64,000 nucleotides of DNA from Stygiobacter sp. RIFOXYC2_FULL_38_25 (GTDB taxonomy: Bacteria; Bacteroidota; Ignavibacteria; Ignavibacteriales; Melioribacteraceae), in the NCBI GenBank assembly GCA_001803165.1, contig MHAZ01000017.1, positions 372,001-436,000 of the forward strand, read 5' to 3'. Position numbers and translations under genes: made by a program. A model generated the notes under the pieces. That model saw nothing but the letters and a program-made list of their open reading frames with translations, did no database searches and was not told the DNA's origin. Of the stretch, positions 9,579 through 19,625 are shown piece by piece (within the stretch, counting starts at the first letter, position 1; each line of letters starts with the position of its first letter).

Positions 9579-11909
9579 ATGTTTACAAAGAAATATAATT
9601 TCAAAAATATTGTTTGGATTATTGAATCAAGAGCAAGCTCTTTGCTTTATGTATCTTTAATTCTGCTGCTTGCTCTTGACTTGTTTTTCCCTCTGCCTGA
9701 GCAAAAGGAATTTTCGAAAGTTATCTATGCAAAAAACGGCTCGCTGCTATCGGCATATTTGACAAGAGATTCTAAATGGCGAATGAAATCAAGCATAGAC
9801 GAAGTTACACCGGATTTGCTTACAGCAATTATTGAAAAGGAAGACAAGTGGTTTTACTGGCACTTTGGAATAAATCCAATTGCAGTTACCAGAGCTCTCT
9901 TACAAAACGTAAGTAGCGGAACACGCGTCTCCGGTGCTTCAACAATAACGATGCAACTTGCAAGAATGCTGGAGCCATCTTCCCGGACTTACGGAAAGAA
10001 ATTCTTAGAGATGCTTCGTGCGTTCCAACTTGAATTACACTACAGCAAGCAGGAAATATTGGAAATGTATTTATCATTACTCCCATATGGAGGAAATATT
10101 GAGGGAATAAAATCCGCTTCATACGTTTATTTCAACCGGCCTCCCGATAAACTCAGTTTGTCGCAATCAATTCTACTCGCGGTTATTCCAAACGATCCTA
10201 ATTCTTTTAGATTGGATAAAGACGCGGCAAAAGCTATTAAGATGAGAAACCTCTGGATTAAAAAATATGACGCCAACAATACATTCACTAAGCGTGATTT
10301 AATTGACGCAATGAACGAACCGGTTTCAGTAAGCCGTTTTCAAGTTAAAAATGAAGCGCCCCACTTCAGCAATTATATAGCGCAACATTTCAGCGGAGAT
10401 AACATAAGAACCTCTCTGGATTTTCAGATTCAGAAAACGGCTGAACGGTTATTAAGCAATTATGTTAATCGTGTAAAATCCAAAAATGTTTCTAACGGGT
10501 CTCTGATTATAATTGATAACAAAACTAATTCTGTGGTTGGCTATTGCGGTTCTGCCGATTTTAATGATGTGGCTTCCTCCGGACAAGTTAATGGTGTGCT
10601 TGCTCTTCGCTCTCCCGGTTCAACTCTCAAACCTGCACTTTATACTTTGGCTTTCGATAACGGAATACTAACGCCTGAGATGAGATTACTTGATACTCCA
10701 ACTGATATTAATGGCTACGAACCCGAAAATTATGATCAGAAATTTAATGGCGAGGTAAGCGCCAAATATGCTTTAGTAAACTCTTTAAACATTCCCGCTG
10801 TTAGGCTTCTACAAAATATTGGTTTGGAAAAATTTGTTTCTTTTCTTTCCAAAGCCGGATTTGCAGACATAGAAAAACAAAAACGGGATCTTGGACTTTC
10901 TGTAATTCTTGGCGGTTGCGGAATCAGATTAGAACAACTCGCAAAATTATTTGCTGCCTTAGCAAATAACGGGAAACTACAATCGCTTAATTATCTTACA
11001 GAAAATACAAATGATGAGAGCAATGGTATCAAACTGTTCTCTCCTTCTGCTTCCTACATAACAAGTCAAATTCTTAGTTCAAACGAGCGGCCAGATTTTC
11101 CTGCCGAATTTCTTTACACAACCAATCTTCCTAAGATCGCGTGGAAGACCGGGACTTCATATGGTAAACGCGATGCCTGGGCTGTTGGCTATAATCCAGA
11201 TTATACAGTAGGCGTTTGGATGGGTAACTTTGACGGAACCGGCGCACCCGAGTTATCCGGCGCCGAAATGGCAGTGCCTCTTCTTTTCGAAATATTTAAT
11301 GCGATAGATTATAAACCAAGAAAAAAATGGTTTGACAAACATAAGGATGTTTTAGAGAGAGATGTTTGCTCGGAAACCGGATTACTTCTTACGGAAAATT
11401 GTGAACACTATATAAAAGATTATTCTATTAAACGTGTTTCTCCTAAGACTAAGTGCAATCTCTACAAAAAATTTTATGTAGATGAAAAAGAAACAATCCA
11501 ATATTGCCCTGAATGCTTACCGAACGAAGACTATAAAAAAGTGAATTACCCGATTTATAGTGCCGAACTAACTTTATGGTATTTGAAAAATAAAATTGTT
11601 TTCAAACGTCCACCTCCACACAATCCGGTGTGTCAAGCGAAACGGTCTGGCGATGGTCCGTTAATTCTTTCACCCTCTGCGGATTATGAATATTTTCTCG
11701 AAGAAAATTCTAAACAGCAAATACTTTTGCAAGCTGCTTCGGATGCTTCAGTTAAAACACAGTATTGGTATATCAACGATCAATTTTATAAAGCTTGCAA
11801 GCCTGGCGATAGAATTTTCTTCCAGCCTGAAGAAGGTATTTTGAGCATTACATGTATGGATGATGTTGGAAGAAAAACAAAAATTCTGACTAGGGTAATA
11901 ATTTATTAG
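9579..11909 (+). CDS. pbpC: Penicillin-binding protein 1C (bifunctional transglycosylase/transpeptidase)
   Basis: Class A PBP that polymerises and crosslinks peptidoglycan, anchored in the inner membrane by one N-terminal segment (about residues 18-36). The GT51 domain shows the catalytic 'EDKWFYWHFG' (Glu88) and 'SGASTITMQLARML'. The transpeptidase domain shows SxxK as S348-T-L-K351, an SxN motif in 'SLNIP', and 'KTGTSYGKRDAWAVGY'. A C-terminal BiPBP_C domain follows. It is rich in cysteines (for example 'CSETGLLLTENC' and 'CPECLP') and distinguishes PBP1C from PBP1A/1B. The 776-residue length matches PBP1C. It sits directly behind the alpha-2-macroglobulin gene, with which it is thought to cooperate in wall repair and defence. 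Confidence 0.95.
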   Translation: MFTKKYNFKNIVWIIESRASSLLYVSLILLLALDLFFPLPEQKEFSKVIYAKNGSLLSAYLTRDSKWRMKSSIDEVTPDLLTAIIEKEDKWFYWHFGINPIAVTRALLQNVSSGTRVSGASTITMQLARMLEPSSRTYGKKFLEMLRAFQLELHYSKQEILEMYLSLLPYGGNIEGIKSASYVYFNRPPDKLSLSQSILLAVIPNDPNSFRLDKDAAKAIKMRNLWIKKYDANNTFTKRDLIDAMNEPVSVSRFQVKNEAPHFSNYIAQHFSGDNIRTSLDFQIQKTAERLLSNYVNRVKSKNVSNGSLIIIDNKTNSVVGYCGSADFNDVASSGQVNGVLALRSPGSTLKPALYTLAFDNGILTPEMRLLDTPTDINGYEPENYDQKFNGEVSAKYALVNSLNIPAVRLLQNIGLEKFVSFLSKAGFADIEKQKRDLGLSVILGGCGIRLEQLAKLFAALANNGKLQSLNYLTENTNDESNGIKLFSPSASYITSQILSSNERPDFPAEFLYTTNLPKIAWKTGTSYGKRDAWAVGYNPDYTVGVWMGNFDGTGAPELSGAEMAVPLLFEIFNAIDYKPRKKWFDKHKDVLERDVCSETGLLLTENCEHYIKDYSIKRVSPKTKCNLYKKFYVDEKETIQYCPECLPNEDYKKVNYPIYSAELTLWYLKNKIVFKRPPPHNPVCQAKRSGDGPLILSPSADYEYFLEENSKQQILLQAASDASVKTQYWYINDQFYKACKPGDRIFFQPEEGILSITCMDDVGRKTKILTRVIIY

Positions 11910-12114
11910 CGTATTTATCTCGCACGCGTTTAACAAATATATGTTCCGGAATTCACTGCGAATACTTCCAATGACTCTTCCTGCATATCCATTACGCTAT
12001 GGTGCTAGATGCTAAGTAACAGCTTCACTTTCCGTGCAGTACGTAATGTTCATTTCGCATGAATCAATTTCTTTGTAATATTGACAAGAGTTTTAAGGAA
12101 AACACTAACTATCT

Positions 12115-12885
12115 ATGTTGGGATTTTTGAAAATCTGCTCGGTAAAAATTCTCTTGGTATTTCTATTAACCGTTTTTAATTCAGTGGTTACTTCACAGGC
12201 TAATATAGTTCCATTAGATGGAGAACCGTTCATTCTCAAAAATTGGTTTATCACCAAAGACTCTCTTAAGGAAGGTAATCTAAAAATTCCTCCAGGAAAA
12301 TTATGGACCCCTATCAGTAGCCACTCTTTGTCTGATTCCGGTAACTGGCTCATCAAAACAGAACTAATTATTCCAGATTCTTTCAGGAAAGAAAATTTAC
12401 TTGGCATATTCGTTAAAAATATTATTTCATCTTATGAGATATTCTGGGATGGTAAAGAAATTGCTCAGAATGGTATTCTTGGTTCAAACCGCAACACCGA
12501 GCAACCGGGAGAATACTTTTTCAATATTCCTTTGTCGCAGAACATTACACATTCAGGTAAACATTCAATAATTATTCGAATTTCAAATCACCATGATGAT
12601 TCCTTCTGGAAATGGTATTATGGAGGAATTGAAATCGGTTCATACGAATCCGGTCTATCAACCCAATACAAAACATATTTCCCGTCCTTCTTAATTATTG
12701 GTCTGCTTTCGGTATCATTTTTATTCAATATTTTTCTATACTTTGCAAGAAACCGGAAACTTGAACATCTGTTATTCAGTTTGATTTGTTTTGTTGTTCT
12801 TCTCGATTCAGTTGTATTTGTTGCACCTATTTATTTTAATGCTTCAACAACATTCAAATCCATCCCGTGGTCATGCTGCTTTTAA
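12115..12885 (+). pseudogene. Truncated 7TMR-DISM sensor protein
   Basis: The 256-residue product has a signal peptide, then a beta-jelly-roll extracellular module matching 7TMR-DISMED2 (about residues 35-180, with 'GNWLIKTELIIPDSFR' and 'SIIIRISNHHDDSFW'). Two membrane helices follow (about residues 191-212 and 221-242). In intact family members seven helices are followed by a histidine kinase, PP2C phosphatase or GGDEF output domain. Here the frame stops inside the third helix region ('SIPWSCCF'), and 23 bases later a convergent gene ends. No output domain or continuation was seen in other frames. It is most likely a decayed remnant; a short decoy receptor is possible but less likely. Confidence 0.65.
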
Positions 12886-12908
12886 AACAAATCTTCTTAT
12901 AGCGAATA

Positions 12909-13598
12909 TTATAACTCAAATATGAAACCTTTTTCTTTGAGTTTATTATAGTTGTGTTTATCGAACTTGTACAAATAAGCAGCTCTAGTTTTACTGTTAG
13001 TTTCTTTTTCTTTCAGTTTTCTTATCAAATCCACTTTGTTGATTTTTTTTCTGAAGTTTCTTTTATCAAGATTTTTCCCGAGAATAGCTTCGTATAATTT
13101 TTGAAGCTGAGGAAGTGTGAACTTTTCCGGAAGCAGTTCAAACCCAATTGGCTTGTACCGAACACGAGTTCTCAGCTTGCTTAAAGCAATATCAATAATT
13201 TTTTGGTGATCGAAAGGAAGTTTCGGTAATTCATCAATCTTTACCCACTTAACTTCGGTTGTATCAACACCGGCGGAAAGAGAATAGTTTTCCGGACTGA
13301 CAAGCGCGAAGTGTCCAATTGTAAAGACCCTCCAATTAGGAAAGCGATCAATACCATCAAATACGGCGATTTCTTCCAAATAGATATTGTTAATGCCGGT
13401 TGTTTCAAATAGAATTCTGCTGGCTGCTGCTTCAACAAGTTCTGTTTTCTTTATAAACCCACCGGGAAGAGCCCACTTTCCTTGATAAGGTTTTCTAGCA
13501 CGTTTGATTAACAATATTTCTAGTGATGATTTTTCGAATCCGAAAATCACGCAATCAATTGAAACGTTCCGTATTACATCCTTCAGCTTGTGAGACAT
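12909..13598 (-). CDS. araR: Nudix-fold transcriptional regulator of pentose genes (AraR/NrtR type)
   Basis: The 229-residue protein has an N-terminal Nudix domain (about residues 10-145) and a C-terminal winged-helix domain (about 150-229, 'PEKFTLPQLQKLYEAILG'). This is the architecture of NrtR and of the Bacteroides L-arabinose repressor AraR. The Nudix box spans residues 47-69, but two catalytic glutamates are replaced: the RExxEE motif reads R61-I-L-F-E65-T. This argues for ligand sensing rather than hydrolysis, as in AraR. It is transcribed divergently from xylB-xylA and lies at the edge of the arabinose/xylose locus. The 146-base divergent region holds two inverted repeats that are good operator candidates. 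A plain Nudix hydrolase or an NAD-responsive NrtR is less likely, since no NAD genes are nearby. Confidence 0.8.
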   Translation of the reverse strand: MSHKLKDVIRNVSIDCVIFGFEKSSLEILLIKRARKPYQGKWALPGGFIKKTELVEAAASRILFETTGINNIYLEEIAVFDGIDRFPNWRVFTIGHFALVSPENYSLSAGVDTTEVKWVKIDELPKLPFDHQKIIDIALSKLRTRVRYKPIGFELLPEKFTLPQLQKLYEAILGKNLDKRNFRKKINKVDLIRKLKEKETNSKTRAAYLYKFDKHNYNKLKEKGFIFEL

Positions 13599-13658
13599 AG
13601 AACTTCCGTTTTTAATAATGCAATAATAATCTACTGCTTTTATAAGTCAAATGAAAAA

Positions 13659-13675
13659 AGTGTCTAAAAGACACT
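13659..13675. promoter_or_regulatory. Candidate AraR operator 1
   Basis: Perfect inverted repeat AGTGTCTAAAAGACACT in the divergent region between the Nudix regulator and xylB. It shares the form GTGTN-N5-NACAC with the second repeat 43 bases downstream (centre to centre). The spacing of about four helical turns would place both on the same DNA face. Assignment to the adjacent regulator is inference from position and symmetry. Confidence 0.6.
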
Positions 13676-13702
13676 ATTTAATTGTGATGTTTAACTTAAA
13701 AA

Positions 13703-13717
13703 GTGTAGTTTGTACAC
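13703..13717. promoter_or_regulatory. Candidate AraR operator 2
   Basis: Inverted repeat GTGTA-GTTTG-TACAC, 28 bases before the xylB start. It has the same half-site (GTGT/ACAC) and 5-base core spacing as operator 1. A lone half-site (AAAGTGTGAGG) follows near 13728. The location close to the xylB start fits repression by steric block. Confidence 0.6.
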
Positions 13718-13744
13718 CATAAACATAAAGTGTGAGGAATTTTA

Positions 13745-15229
13745 ATGTATTCGCTGGGTTTTGATATTGGAAGTTCTTCAATTAAAGCCTCCATTCTCGA
13801 TGCTGATAACGGAACAGTAGTCGCGGAAGGTTTTTATCCTAAAGAAGAAATGACCATTGATTCACCACAGCCTGGATTTGCAGAGCAAAATCCGGAAACG
13901 TGGTGGGAGTATTCAAAACTTCTGCTTAAGCAGCTGCTGAAAGATAAAAATGTTGACGGCCAAAAAATCAAGTCAATAGGCATCTCTTATCAAATGCACG
14001 GACTGGTTTTAGTTGATAAAGAGCAGAATGTTTTGCGACCATCTATTATATGGTGTGATAGCCGCGCGGTAAATATTGGTAACGATGCTTTTAGGGCAAT
14101 TGGCGAAGACTACTGCTTGGGACACTTATTAAACTCTCCGGGAAATTTTACAGCTTCAAAACTAGCGTGGGTAAAACAAAATGAGCCGGAAGTATTTAAC
14201 AAGATTTATAAGTTCATGTTGCCGGGCGATTATATTGCGATGAAGCTTACGGGTCATATTTCAACAACCATTTCCGGTTTATCAGAAGGAATTTTCTGGG
14301 ACTTTACGGAAAATAAAATCTCCGAAAAAGTGTTGGAACAATATGGAATTCCAAACTCATTTATACCCGAAATACATCCTACATTTTCCGTGCAGGGGAA
14401 AATAAAAAGTTCTATAGCTGATGAGCTTGGAATTGCTAAAGATGCCGTAGTTTCTTACCGTGCGGGGGATCAGCCAAATAATGCTTTCTCTCTAAATGTA
14501 TTAAATGCCGGAGAAGTTGCCGCTACTGCCGGAACTTCCGGTGTGGTTTACGGAGTGATAGATCAAGTTAATTATGATGAGTTAAGCCGAGTAAATCAAT
14601 TTGCACATTTAAATCATGCCCGTGATAAAATTAGTCTTGGCGTTTTACTTTGTATCAATGGTACAGGAATCCAAAACTCATGGCTGCGTAAGAACTTTGC
14701 ATCAACGCTATCTTATAATGAAATTAACCAGCTTGCGTCAAAAATTTCAATCGGTTCAGAGGGTGTCTCAGTTCTTCCTTTTGGTAACGGCGCTGAACGA
14801 GTTTTGCAAAACAAAAACATCGGCAGTCAAATTTCCGGATTGGATTTTAATCGCCATAATCATGCACATGTGTTCCGCGCAGCTCAAGAGGGAATCGTGT
14901 TCACATTCAAATATGGTGTTGATATTATGAAGGAAATGGGACTTAACATAAATGTCATTCGCGCCGGGAAAGGGAATATGTTTTTGAGTGAAATCTTTCG
15001 CGAAACACTTGCTAATATAACGGGTGCGTCTATAGAACTTTATGAAACAGACGGAGCGCAGGGTGCCGCAAGAGGCGCCGCAGTTGGCTGCGGAGCGTAT
15101 TCATCATTTGAAGAAGCGTTTGTTTCACTAAAAAAACTTGAAATTATAAATCCAAAGAAAGAATTAATAAGCGTAACGGAAGCGGCATATTCAAAATGGC
15201 TTTCTACTCTTGAAAAAGCATTGCAATAA
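13745..15229 (+). CDS. xylB: Xylulokinase (FGGY family)
   Basis: Phosphorylates D-xylulose to xylulose 5-phosphate. The 494-residue length and FGGY fold match XylB. '[16 protein letters not shown]' is the phosphate-1 loop, '[14 protein letters not shown]' and '[15 protein letters not shown]' are typical xylulokinase segments, and '[15 protein letters not shown]' with '[11 protein letters not shown]' form the second ATP-binding half. '[16 protein letters not shown]' is the C-terminal signature. It is the first gene after the divergent AraR-type regulator, and xylA follows 23 bases later. Because araB lies in the same locus, the substrate call rests on pairing with xylA and on overall similarity to XylB rather than AraB. 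Confidence 0.92.
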   Translation: MYSLGFDIGSSSIKASILDADNGTVVAEGFYPKEEMTIDSPQPGFAEQNPETWWEYSKLLLKQLLKDKNVDGQKIKSIGISYQMHGLVLVDKEQNVLRPSIIWCDSRAVNIGNDAFRAIGEDYCLGHLLNSPGNFTASKLAWVKQNEPEVFNKIYKFMLPGDYIAMKLTGHISTTISGLSEGIFWDFTENKISEKVLEQYGIPNSFIPEIHPTFSVQGKIKSSIADELGIAKDAVVSYRAGDQPNNAFSLNVLNAGEVAATAGTSGVVYGVIDQVNYDELSRVNQFAHLNHARDKISLGVLLCINGTGIQNSWLRKNFASTLSYNEINQLASKISIGSEGVSVLPFGNGAERVLQNKNIGSQISGLDFNRHNHAHVFRAAQEGIVFTFKYGVDIMKEMGLNINVIRAGKGNMFLSEIFRETLANITGASIELYETDGAQGAARGAAVGCGAYSSFEEAFVSLKKLEIINPKKELISVTEAAYSKWLSTLEKALQ

Positions 15230-15252
15230 ATCATATAAAATTAGAGGTAAAT

Positions 15253-16581
15253 ATGAGTTACTTAGTTGGTGAAAAAGAATATTTCAAAGGGATTGGAAAA
15301 ATTCGGTATGAAGGTGCCGAATCAAAAAACCACTTGGCTTACAAATGGTATGATGAAAATAAAGTCGTTTTCGGAAAAAGCATGAAAGATTATTTCCGCT
15401 TTGCCGTTGCTTACTGGCATTCGTTATGTGGAACCGGCGGAGATCCGTTTGGACCTGGAACGAAAAGATTAGAATGGAATGAAAGCAGCGATGCAGTTGC
15501 GCGTGGCAAACAGAAAATGGATGCTGCTTTTGAGCTTATCACAAAACTTGGCATTCCTTATTACTGTTTCCACGATAATGATGTTGTTGATGAAGGCGAT
15601 TCAATTGCTGAGACTGATAAACGTATGCAAGCTATTGTAGAATATGCAAAGGAAAAACAAAAAGCATCGGGCGTTAAATTATTGTGGGGAACAGCAAATT
15701 TGTTTTCACATCCACGTTATATGAATGGCGCAGCAACCAATCCGGATTTTAATGTTGTTGCGTTTGCCGCAACTCAAGTTAAACGTGCTTTGGATGCAAC
15801 TATTGCACTCGGCGGCGAGAATTATGTTTTCTGGGGCGGACGTGAAGGTTATATGTCCTTATTAAACACGAACATGAAACGTGAGAAAGATAATCTCGGA
15901 AGATTTTTAGGAATGGCAAGAGATTACGCTCGGTCACAGGGCTTCACGGGAACATTCTTGATTGAACCCAAACCAATGGAACCATCTAAACATCAGTATG
16001 ATTTTGATACTGAAACAGTAATTGGTTTCTTGCATCATTACGGTTTAGAAAAAGATTTCAAATTGAACATAGAAGTAAACCATGCAACGCTTGCCGGGCA
16101 TACATTCCAGCATGAAATTCAATGCGCAGTTGATGCCGGAATGTTTGGCAGCATAGATGCTAACCGCGGTGATTATCAAAATGGCTGGGATACAGATCAA
16201 TTTCCAATTAATATTTATGAATTAGTTGAAACAATGTTGATAATTGCAGAAGCCGGCGGATTTGGAAAAGGGGGCGTTAATTTCGATGCAAAGGTTAGAA
16301 GGAACTCAACGGATCCGGAAGATTTATTTATTGCTCACATTGCAGGAATGGATGTGTTTGCAAGATCATTGATCATTGCTGAGAAAATCTTAACTCAATC
16401 CGATTACACAAAAATGCGAGCAAACAGATATGCTTCGTTTGATAACGGAGACGGCGCAACATTTGAAAGCGGCAAGCTAGGATTAGTTGATTTATGTAAC
16501 ATAGCGGCTAAGAATGGGGAACCGAAACAGCTCAGCGGTAAACAGGAAATGTTTGAACAGTTGATCAATATGTACATATAA
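15253..16581 (+). CDS. xylA: Xylose isomerase
   Basis: Converts D-xylose to D-xylulose, feeding XylB. At 442 residues it matches the longer class II enzymes. Metal- and substrate-site motifs are present: '[13 protein letters not shown]' with the catalytic His, '[15 protein letters not shown]', '[17 protein letters not shown]', '[16 protein letters not shown]', and '[20 protein letters not shown]'. 'AGAGGT' lies just before the ATG. A good terminator follows, so xylB-xylA can be its own transcript, separate from the transporter and arabinose genes downstream. Confidence 0.97.
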   Translation: MSYLVGEKEYFKGIGKIRYEGAESKNHLAYKWYDENKVVFGKSMKDYFRFAVAYWHSLCGTGGDPFGPGTKRLEWNESSDAVARGKQKMDAAFELITKLGIPYYCFHDNDVVDEGDSIAETDKRMQAIVEYAKEKQKASGVKLLWGTANLFSHPRYMNGAATNPDFNVVAFAATQVKRALDATIALGGENYVFWGGREGYMSLLNTNMKREKDNLGRFLGMARDYARSQGFTGTFLIEPKPMEPSKHQYDFDTETVIGFLHHYGLEKDFKLNIEVNHATLAGHTFQHEIQCAVDAGMFGSIDANRGDYQNGWDTDQFPINIYELVETMLIIAEAGGFGKGGVNFDAKVRRNSTDPEDLFIAHIAGMDVFARSLIIAEKILTQSDYTKMRANRYASFDNGDGATFESGKLGLVDLCNIAAKNGEPKQLSGKQEMFEQLINMYI

Positions 16582-16589
16582 CGATTGAT

Positions 16590-16621
16590 GCGGGACTGAA
16601 TTTTTACAGTCCCGCTTTTTA
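16590..16621 (+). terminator. Rho-independent terminator after xylA
   Basis: The 9-bp perfect stem GCGGGACTG (16590-16598) / CAGTCCCGC (16607-16615) has an 8-base A/T loop and a T tail. It starts 9 bases after the xylA stop. Confidence 0.9.
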
Positions 16622-16756
16622 GTGCAAGCGTAAGTTGATTGCACAGTTAATAAGTATGAAATAGTATATTTGCAAAAACCGAAATGAAGTTCTGTTGGAA
16701 ATTCAAATTAACTTCGTTTTAACATGCTGGCGAAATAATAATTGTATCGGTAGTCT

Positions 16757-17803
16757 ATGACTAAAATTATTTACAGACGTGAACAAAACTTCCAACCGGA
16801 TTTTGAAAATATTTGTAAAGTTTTTCAGCATAAAACTCCAAATCGTCCTACATTATTTGAATTCGCGCTTAACGATGAATTAGTCTCGAAGCTATCCGGT
16901 CTTCAATATTTTGATACAAGTGATAGATTAGCGCAGTTTACCAGAATTATATCTGCCTTTAATAACGCCGGTTATGATTATGCTACAATTTCCGGTTGGC
17001 GTACAAAAACCTTAAAATTTCCAAAATCTGAAAGCGAAAAAAAAGAAAGCGTATCGCAAAATGCGGGGTGTATGATTACCGACAGAAATAGTTTTGAAAA
17101 GTATGAATGGCCTAATCCAGATGAGGGCGATTACGATTTATATAGAGATCTTAAAATTTATCTTCCGCACGGAATGAAGTTAATTGCAAGCGGAAATGGC
17201 GGCATACTGGAAAATGTGATTGATATAGTAGGCTTTGAAAATTTATGCATTATGTCTTTGATGGAAGAAGAACTAACGGCAGAAATATTTGATTCTGTCG
17301 GATCAAGATTTTTGCGCTTTTACGAAATTGTTGCGCCGATTGAAACTATTGGAGCTTGTATCGTTAATGATGACTGGGGTTTTAAGAATCAGACTATGCT
17401 TTCGCCGGAGATGCTGAGAAAATGGGTTTTTCCATGGCATAAGAAAATTGTTGAAGCAATACACGATGCCGGTAAGTTTGCGATACTTCATTCGTGCGGA
17501 CAACTAAAAGATGTAATGGATGACGTTATTTATGATATGCGTTACGATGCAAAGCATTCGTTCGAAGATTTAATTACTCCGGTTGAAGAAGCCTATAAAC
17601 TGTGGAGTTCTAAAATTGCAATACTTGGAGGTATTGATTTGGATTTTCTAGCGCGAAGTTCAAAAGGAGATATTTCAAAACGCTCCCGTAATATGTTGGA
17701 AGTAAGCCGGGAAAAAGGAGGATATGCGCTAGGTTCGGGTAACAGTATCCCGAATTATATTCCCGATGAAAATTATCTAGCAATGATTTCGGTTGTTAAC
17801 TAG
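16757..17803 (+). CDS. Uroporphyrinogen decarboxylase (URO-D)-like protein
   Basis: The 348-residue protein belongs to the URO-D/methyltransferase superfamily (TIM barrel). Visible matches are 'APIETIGACIVNDDWGFKNQTMLSPEMLRKWVFPWHKKIVEAIHDAG' in pieces, the metal-site-like 'AILHSCGQL', and 'KIAILGGIDLDFLARS'. The C-terminal 'GGYALGSGNSIPNYIPDENYLAMI' is the usual URO-D-family ending. True HemE has a strict N-terminal 'RxPVWxMRQAGR' motif that is absent, so heme synthesis is not supported. Relatives include cobalamin-dependent methyltransferases (MtaA/CmuA type) and many uncharacterised proteins in sugar loci. It lies between xylA and the sugar symporter on the same strand. Its function here is unknown. 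Confidence 0.75.
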   Translation: MTKIIYRREQNFQPDFENICKVFQHKTPNRPTLFEFALNDELVSKLSGLQYFDTSDRLAQFTRIISAFNNAGYDYATISGWRTKTLKFPKSESEKKESVSQNAGCMITDRNSFEKYEWPNPDEGDYDLYRDLKIYLPHGMKLIASGNGGILENVIDIVGFENLCIMSLMEEELTAEIFDSVGSRFLRFYEIVAPIETIGACIVNDDWGFKNQTMLSPEMLRKWVFPWHKKIVEAIHDAGKFAILHSCGQLKDVMDDVIYDMRYDAKHSFEDLITPVEEAYKLWSSKIAILGGIDLDFLARSSKGDISKRSRNMLEVSREKGGYALGSGNSIPNYIPDENYLAMISVVN

Positions 17804-17843
17804 CTAATAATATTTGAATTAAATAAAAATAAGTGAGGAAAAT

Positions 17844-19598
17844 ATGACTGTTCTACAAACTTTAGACTGGCTAGTTATCGCTGGTTATTTCGCAATTGTC
17901 TTAGGTTTGGCGTGGTGGGTAATGAAGAAACAACAAAAAACATCAACTGATTATTTCTTAGCCGGCAGACACTTAGGTTGGTTTGTGGTTGGTGCGTCAA
18001 TTTTTGCTTCTAACATTGGTTCCGAGCATTTGGTTGGTCTAGCAGGTTCGGGCGCTACAGATGGTGTAGCTATGGCGCATTACGAACTTCATGCATGGTG
18101 CCTGCTGATTTTGGGATGGGTAATGGTTCCTTTTTATATGCGCTCAAAAGTTTTTACCATGCCGGAATTTTTGGAAAGAAGATTTAATCCAAGAGCAAGA
18201 ACGGTGCTCTCGGCAATCTCGTTAGTGGCTTATGTATTAACAAAAATTGCAGTTGGTGTATTTGCCGGTGGTGTGGTTTTTTCGGTTTTGTTACCCGAGA
18301 TGAATTTTATGGGAATGGATAGTTTTTGGATTGGTTCAATCCTGGTAATTGTTATTACCGGGCTTTATACAGTAGTAGGCGGAATGACTGCTGTAGCTTA
18401 TACGGAAGCGCTTCAAACTATCATTCTAATTATTGGATCTGCTTTAGTTACATTTTTTGGACTAGAAGCTTTGGGCGGTTGGGGAGAATTAAAATCAATA
18501 GTTGGTAGTGAAATGTTCAACTTGTGGAAGCCTTTAGTTCCAAATGGAGTAGAAGGAACATGGGCGCCGGTAAAAGAAGTTGGAAGAATGGCGTGGTATT
18601 TCAATGATAATTATCCATGGATAGGAATGTTGTTTGCCGCGCCTATTATAGGATTGTGGTATTGGACAACTGATCAGTACATTGTTCAGAGAACATTATC
18701 CGCTCCAAATGAAACCGAAGCGCGTCGTGGTTCAATCGCCGCATCATTCTTCAAATTATTGCCGGTTTTCATTTTCATCATACCCGGTATAATAAGTTAT
18801 GCTCTGGCAGTAAGCGGAAAAATTCCGGCGCTTCAATCACAATTAATTGGCGCTGATGGAAAAATAATTAGAGACAACGCGCAACAAGCCTTTCCCTTAA
18901 TGGTAGCATATGTATTGCCCGTTGGCGTTAGAGGTATGGTTGTAGCTGGTTTACTGGCTGCGTTAATGAGTTCTCTCGCCGGAGTTTTCAATGCTTGTTC
19001 AACTCTTTTCACAATAGATTTCTATCAAAAATTAAGACCAAACGTTTCGCAAGAAAAATTAGTTTGGGTTGGTAGAGTAGCAACGGTAGTGATGGTAATT
19101 ATAGGATTAATGTGGCTTCCGGTTATTCGTGGCGGCAAAGGGTTGTATGATTATCTTCAAGGAATACAAGCATATTTAGCTCCACCAATCTTTGTTGTTT
19201 TCTTTGCCGGAGTATTTCATAAAAGATTGAATGCAAAAGGTGCGCTTGCTGCACTTTACACCGGATTCGCTCTTGGACTAATACGATTAGCGATAGATAC
19301 ACCGGTAAAACTTGTTAAAGGATTTTCATATTCGGAAGGCTCATTGTTATGGATTATTAATAATATTTTCTTCCAATACTATGGGTTGTTGATATTCATT
19401 GTAAGCTTAATAGTTATGGTTGTTGTTAGTTATATGAGTGAAGTACCGGACTACGCCAAAATATCCGGATTAACATTTGGGACAAGAACAGATGAACAGA
19501 AAAAAACAACTCGCGAAAGCTGGAGTGCAATTGATGTTATTGCTTCCGGAATTGTTCTTGCTTTAATTTTAATTGCGTACATCTATTTCTCCGGTTAA
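17844..19598 (+). CDS. Sodium/sugar symporter (SSS family, SGLT-like)
   Basis: Inner-membrane Na+-coupled sugar transporter, probably for xylose and/or arabinose given its place between xylBA and araBDA. The 584-residue protein has about 14 predicted hydrophobic helices. SSS signatures are 'DYFLAGRHLGWFVVGASIFASNIGSEHLVGLAGSGA' (in parts), the Na+-site region around helix 1, and 'AGLLAALMSSLAGVFNACSTLFTIDFYQ', the SGLT-type helix 8 with the SSL/SST motif. 'GAGG' lies 5-8 bases before the ATG at 17844. araB starts about 30 bases downstream. The exact sugar cannot be read from the sequence. Confidence 0.9.
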   Translation: MTVLQTLDWLVIAGYFAIVLGLAWWVMKKQQKTSTDYFLAGRHLGWFVVGASIFASNIGSEHLVGLAGSGATDGVAMAHYELHAWCLLILGWVMVPFYMRSKVFTMPEFLERRFNPRARTVLSAISLVAYVLTKIAVGVFAGGVVFSVLLPEMNFMGMDSFWIGSILVIVITGLYTVVGGMTAVAYTEALQTIILIIGSALVTFFGLEALGGWGELKSIVGSEMFNLWKPLVPNGVEGTWAPVKEVGRMAWYFNDNYPWIGMLFAAPIIGLWYWTTDQYIVQRTLSAPNETEARRGSIAASFFKLLPVFIFIIPGIISYALAVSGKIPALQSQLIGADGKIIRDNAQQAFPLMVAYVLPVGVRGMVVAGLLAALMSSLAGVFNACSTLFTIDFYQKLRPNVSQEKLVWVGRVATVVMVIIGLMWLPVIRGGKGLYDYLQGIQAYLAPPIFVVFFAGVFHKRLNAKGALAALYTGFALGLIRLAIDTPVKLVKGFSYSEGSLLWIINNIFFQYYGLLIFIVSLIVMVVVSYMSEVPDYAKISGLTFGTRTDEQKKTTRESWSAIDVIASGIVLALILIAYIYFSG

Positions 19599-19625
19599 TA
19601 TTTTGAAATGATCATGAAGGATAAA

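Noticed and set aside
16757-17803. Annotation as HemE (uroporphyrinogen decarboxylase of heme synthesis)
   Set aside because: The N-terminal arginine motif of HemE is missing, and the context is sugar metabolism.
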